This document shows positions 20,956 through 22,672 of a stretch of DNA of 22,672 nt, in pieces (the stretch's first letter is position 1; every line of letters starts with the position of its first letter). The DNA comes from Candidatus Woesearchaeota archaeon. GTDB taxonomy: Archaea > Nanobdellota > Nanobdellia > Woesearchaeales > UBA11576. A program made the translations under genes and the position numbers. The stretch lies in assembly GCA_019322385.1 (NCBI GenBank), contig JAHWIS010000070.1, positions 1-22,672 on the forward strand, in the 5' to 3' direction. The notes under the pieces were generated by a model, which was not told where the DNA came from, made no database searches, and saw only the letters and a list, made by a program, of their open reading frames with translations.

Positions 20956-21199
20956 CTTTTTCTCTCGCTATCTTCTCAAGCCTGGTGAGCGCGTGTTGCT
21001 CCAGGACATGGACGTTCATCTGTCTGAGACGACCGTCATAATTCTTACTGCTCCTGCGCATGTTGTCATATTGTTTCTTGTGGTCCCAATATGCCTTGTC
21101 TATCTCTTGATCGACGACAGAAAGCGGTATACTGTGCTCTTGTGCAAAGTCATACAGACCTTTTACCAGATGGTCACAATCCTCTAGTTCCTTGTACAC
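20924..21199 (-). CDS. Hypothetical 91-residue helical protein
   Basis: Not recognised. It is charged and predicted to be mostly helical, with a basic C-terminus (LEKIAREKDGQKDRSR). The start is GTG at 21199, supported by an excellent Shine-Dalgarno, GGTGAT, five bases upstream. It lies 30 bp after the AAA ATPase stop and overlaps the nuclease-like gene by 32 bp, so it is likely co-translated with them and may be a partner of either. Confidence 0.6.
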   Translation of the reverse strand: MYKELEDCDHLVKGLYDFAQEHSIPLSVVDQEIDKAYWDHKKQYDNMRRSSKNYDGRLRQMNVHVLEQHALTRLEKIAREKDGQKDRSRAQ

Positions 21200-21229
21200 T
21201 TTTTATCACCTTTAGCGGGTTTTTCCAAA

Positions 21230-22339
21230 TCATTGGCCTCCAAAGCCAATCCTACTCTTCTGCATCTTCCTGTCTGCAGGAGTGTATTCCTGTATTGCCT
21301 CCTCGATCCTATGCTGCAGTATGGGAAGCTCTTCAGGCTTGATGAGCTGCTCCTGCGGCATGTCTATGAACCTGCGGATCTGATTTTCCGACGTGATCCT
21401 CAGTATCTCTGCAATATCAGCACCGTTGACCTCTTTTTTGTGGAGCATGTCTGCGAGCTTGCCATAGTCATGGATCATGTATATATCCCTCTTGGCCATC
21501 CTTTCCTTGTAGGCGACCTGTTTCTTGAGTATGTCCTCGACACCAACCCTGTCAGGCTTTGGTATCTGTATTATGTAGTCGAACCTGCCTGCGCGCTTTG
21601 CAGCCTCGTCGATCATCTCTATCCTGTTTGTCGCTGCTGCAAATATGATGCCTTCATTATTCTCCATGCCGTCCATATACCTGAGCCAGACATTGACCAT
21701 CCTGTCGATGACGCCGTGGCCGACAGAGGTGCCGCGACTCCTGAACATCTGCTCTGCCTCGTCGACAAAAGCAAGGACCTTGATATGCTGTTCCTCATAT
21801 ATCTTGTTGCATTTCTTCAGCATCGCGTCCAGGTTCTTCTCTGCCTTCCCAACCCATTCACTTATCACCCTCGTGATTGGTATGTTGAGGAAATAACAAT
21901 CAAGCTCATTCGAGATGGCCTTTGCAAGCATTGTCTTTCCGCAACCTGGGGGGCCGTGGACAAGCAGCCCTCTTGGAGGCTTTATGCCATAGACCTCATA
22001 CATCTCAGGGTATGTTATGCCATTCTCAAAGTTCTTCACCTTCTCTATGACATCGCCAAGACCGCCGATGTCAGAGAAGCGCAGGTCCTCTTTCCTGAAG
22101 TCAGTGAACTCGCTCTGGATGTTCTCGACGGGTTTCTCCTGCTTCTCGAGCTTCTTCTTGAGCGCATCAGCAGTCTTCCTGAGCAGCAGGTTCTGGTCAC
22201 GATATGACTGCAGGAGCTGCTCCTGCTTCTTTATGACCTCTCTCATCTGATTCTTCTCCTCCTGCCAGGTCCTCTTGGGCTTCGGCTTATCTGGAACAGC
22301 AGGCCATGTCCATTCAGACGGATCATCATCTCCTCCCAA
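21230..22339 (-). CDS. AAA ATPase with N-terminal coiled coil, PAN/ARC-like
   Basis: 369 residues. Residues about 25-75 form a coiled coil. One AAA domain follows: DIGGLGDVIEKV near 90-101, Walker A GPPGCGKT (129-136), Walker B VLAFVDEAE (188-196), sensor 1 AAATNR (Asn238) and the second region of homology with Arg249/Arg252 in AKRAGRFD. This is the layout of proteasome-activating (PAN, ARC) and Cdc48-like unfoldases. However, the C-terminus ends IGFGGQ and lacks the HbYX tail that opens the 20S proteasome, and no OB domain is obvious. The start is a TTG at 22339: an in-frame TGA lies directly upstream, and GGTGAT is four bases before it. It follows the metallophosphoesterase by 5 bp. Confidence 0.85.
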   Translation of the reverse strand: MGGDDDPSEWTWPAVPDKPKPKRTWQEEKNQMREVIKKQEQLLQSYRDQNLLLRKTADALKKKLEKQEKPVENIQSEFTDFRKEDLRFSDIGGLGDVIEKVKNFENGITYPEMYEVYGIKPPRGLLVHGPPGCGKTMLAKAISNELDCYFLNIPITRVISEWVGKAEKNLDAMLKKCNKIYEEQHIKVLAFVDEAEQMFRSRGTSVGHGVIDRMVNVWLRYMDGMENNEGIIFAAATNRIEMIDEAAKRAGRFDYIIQIPKPDRVGVEDILKKQVAYKERMAKRDIYMIHDYGKLADMLHKKEVNGADIAEILRITSENQIRRFIDMPQEQLIKPEELPILQHRIEEAIQEYTPADRKMQKSRIGFGGQ

Positions 22340-22344
22340 TCACA

Positions 22345-22672
22345 TCACCGCTTTTTCTTGCGCTTCCTCTTTTTCTTCATCTCCTGCTCGACTGTCCTGC
22401 GGAGGGATTCCCTGCCCTGCTCGCGCAGATAGGTGACAGGTATGGCCTGCTCGCTGAAGTCGCCAGGCATAGGCATCACGATCTTGTGCGCCGCCTGTGT
22501 CCGCGGCACAGATGCAGCATAGTATTTCTCTGTCGGAGAGACTCCCTGCAGTGTCACGAGCTTGTATGCTACGCTCCATGTATTGTCACCTGTCTTGTAG
22601 AGCCTCATGCGATTATCATGTGTGTGTCCGGCGATAGAAAGGTCTGCGCCAGCATTCTTGCCTGCACCTATC
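22345..22672 (-). CDS. Metallophosphoesterase, C-terminal part (cut by window edge)
   Basis: The frame is open to the end of the window. Just upstream of an internal ATG at 22608 it reads GADLSIAGHTHDN, the final GHTH metal motif of calcineurin-like phosphoesterases, so the ATG is not the true start and the gene begins beyond 22672. At least 108 residues are visible, ending in a Lys/Arg-rich tail (KKKRKRKKKR) that may bind nucleic acid. Such enzymes hydrolyse phosphodiesters or phosphomonoesters and include Mre11-type nucleases and cyclic-nucleotide phosphodiesterases; the part seen does not separate these. The TGA stop overlaps the ribosome-binding site of the AAA gene. Confidence 0.8.
   Translation of the reverse strand, partial: IGAGKNAGADLSIAGHTHDNRMRLYKTGDNTWSVAYKLVTLQGVSPTEKYYAASVPRTQAAHKIVMPMPGDFSEQAIPVTYLREQGRESLRRTVEQEMKKKRKRKKKR

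Noticed and set aside
21233..22207. 324-codon plus-strand ORF opposite the AAA ATPase
   Set aside because: It is the mirror of a well-supported AAA domain with all motifs; its composition (many Cys, Leu, His) is typical of antisense frames.

Overview
This window reads as archaeal chromosome, most likely from a small-genome (DPANN-like) lineage. The evidence is a ribosomal protein eS1 (S3Ae), a type II methionine aminopeptidase, four Lrp/AsnC-type regulators, and TATA boxes about 25 bp upstream of start codons that imply many leaderless mRNAs. Starts that are not leaderless often have GGTGAT- or GAGGT-type Shine-Dalgarno sites. Gene packing is very tight, with convergent stop codons 2-3 bp apart or overlapping. 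No tRNA, rRNA, CRISPR array or transposase was recognised. The lineage is an inference; nothing here fixes it below domain level.

Layout. (1) 1-8555 is mostly housekeeping: a Nudix hydrolase, hisS, a trkA-trkH-map operon on the minus strand, a Kazal-domain lipoprotein, a small membrane protein of the YdjM/DUF457 type, a PIN-domain protein and a 2x[4Fe-4S] ferredoxin. (2) 8571-10855 holds eS1 with a long charged tail, a 78-aa hypothetical protein, an Lrp-type regulator and two strong candidates for structured non-coding RNAs (9538-9704 and 10589-10692). A third inverted-repeat element lies at 5109-5255. (3) 10856-16547 holds a double Lrp regulator facing a minus-strand unit: a winged-helix regulator, an 836-residue protein with an EgtD-like methyltransferase domain, and a second methyltransferase split by an in-frame TGA. 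(4) 16796-22672 is one long minus-strand run: the C-terminal end of a metallophosphoesterase, a coiled-coil AAA ATPase, a small helical protein, a PD-(D/E)xK nuclease-like protein, a winged-helix regulator paralogous to the one in block 3, a 62-aa basic protein, a membrane-anchored transglutaminase-like protein, an SPFH/band-7 protein and a GGDEF protein with unusual domain order.

How the genes may work together. The tight spacing and translational coupling in block 4 suggest co-expression. The paralogous regulators at 16047-16547 and 20107-20622 tie blocks 3 and 4 together. A reasonable but untested reading is an accessory island in which a membrane platform (SPFH plus transglutaminase) is linked to nucleotide signalling (GGDEF), with ATPase, phosphoesterase and nuclease effectors and two methyltransferases. 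The points most worth following are the GGDEF protein that looks circularly permuted, in an archaeon where c-di-GMP signalling is rare; the methyltransferase broken by a single TGA; the three inverted-repeat-bounded intergenic elements; and the 10-bp-phased ATGCA repeats upstream of one regulator.
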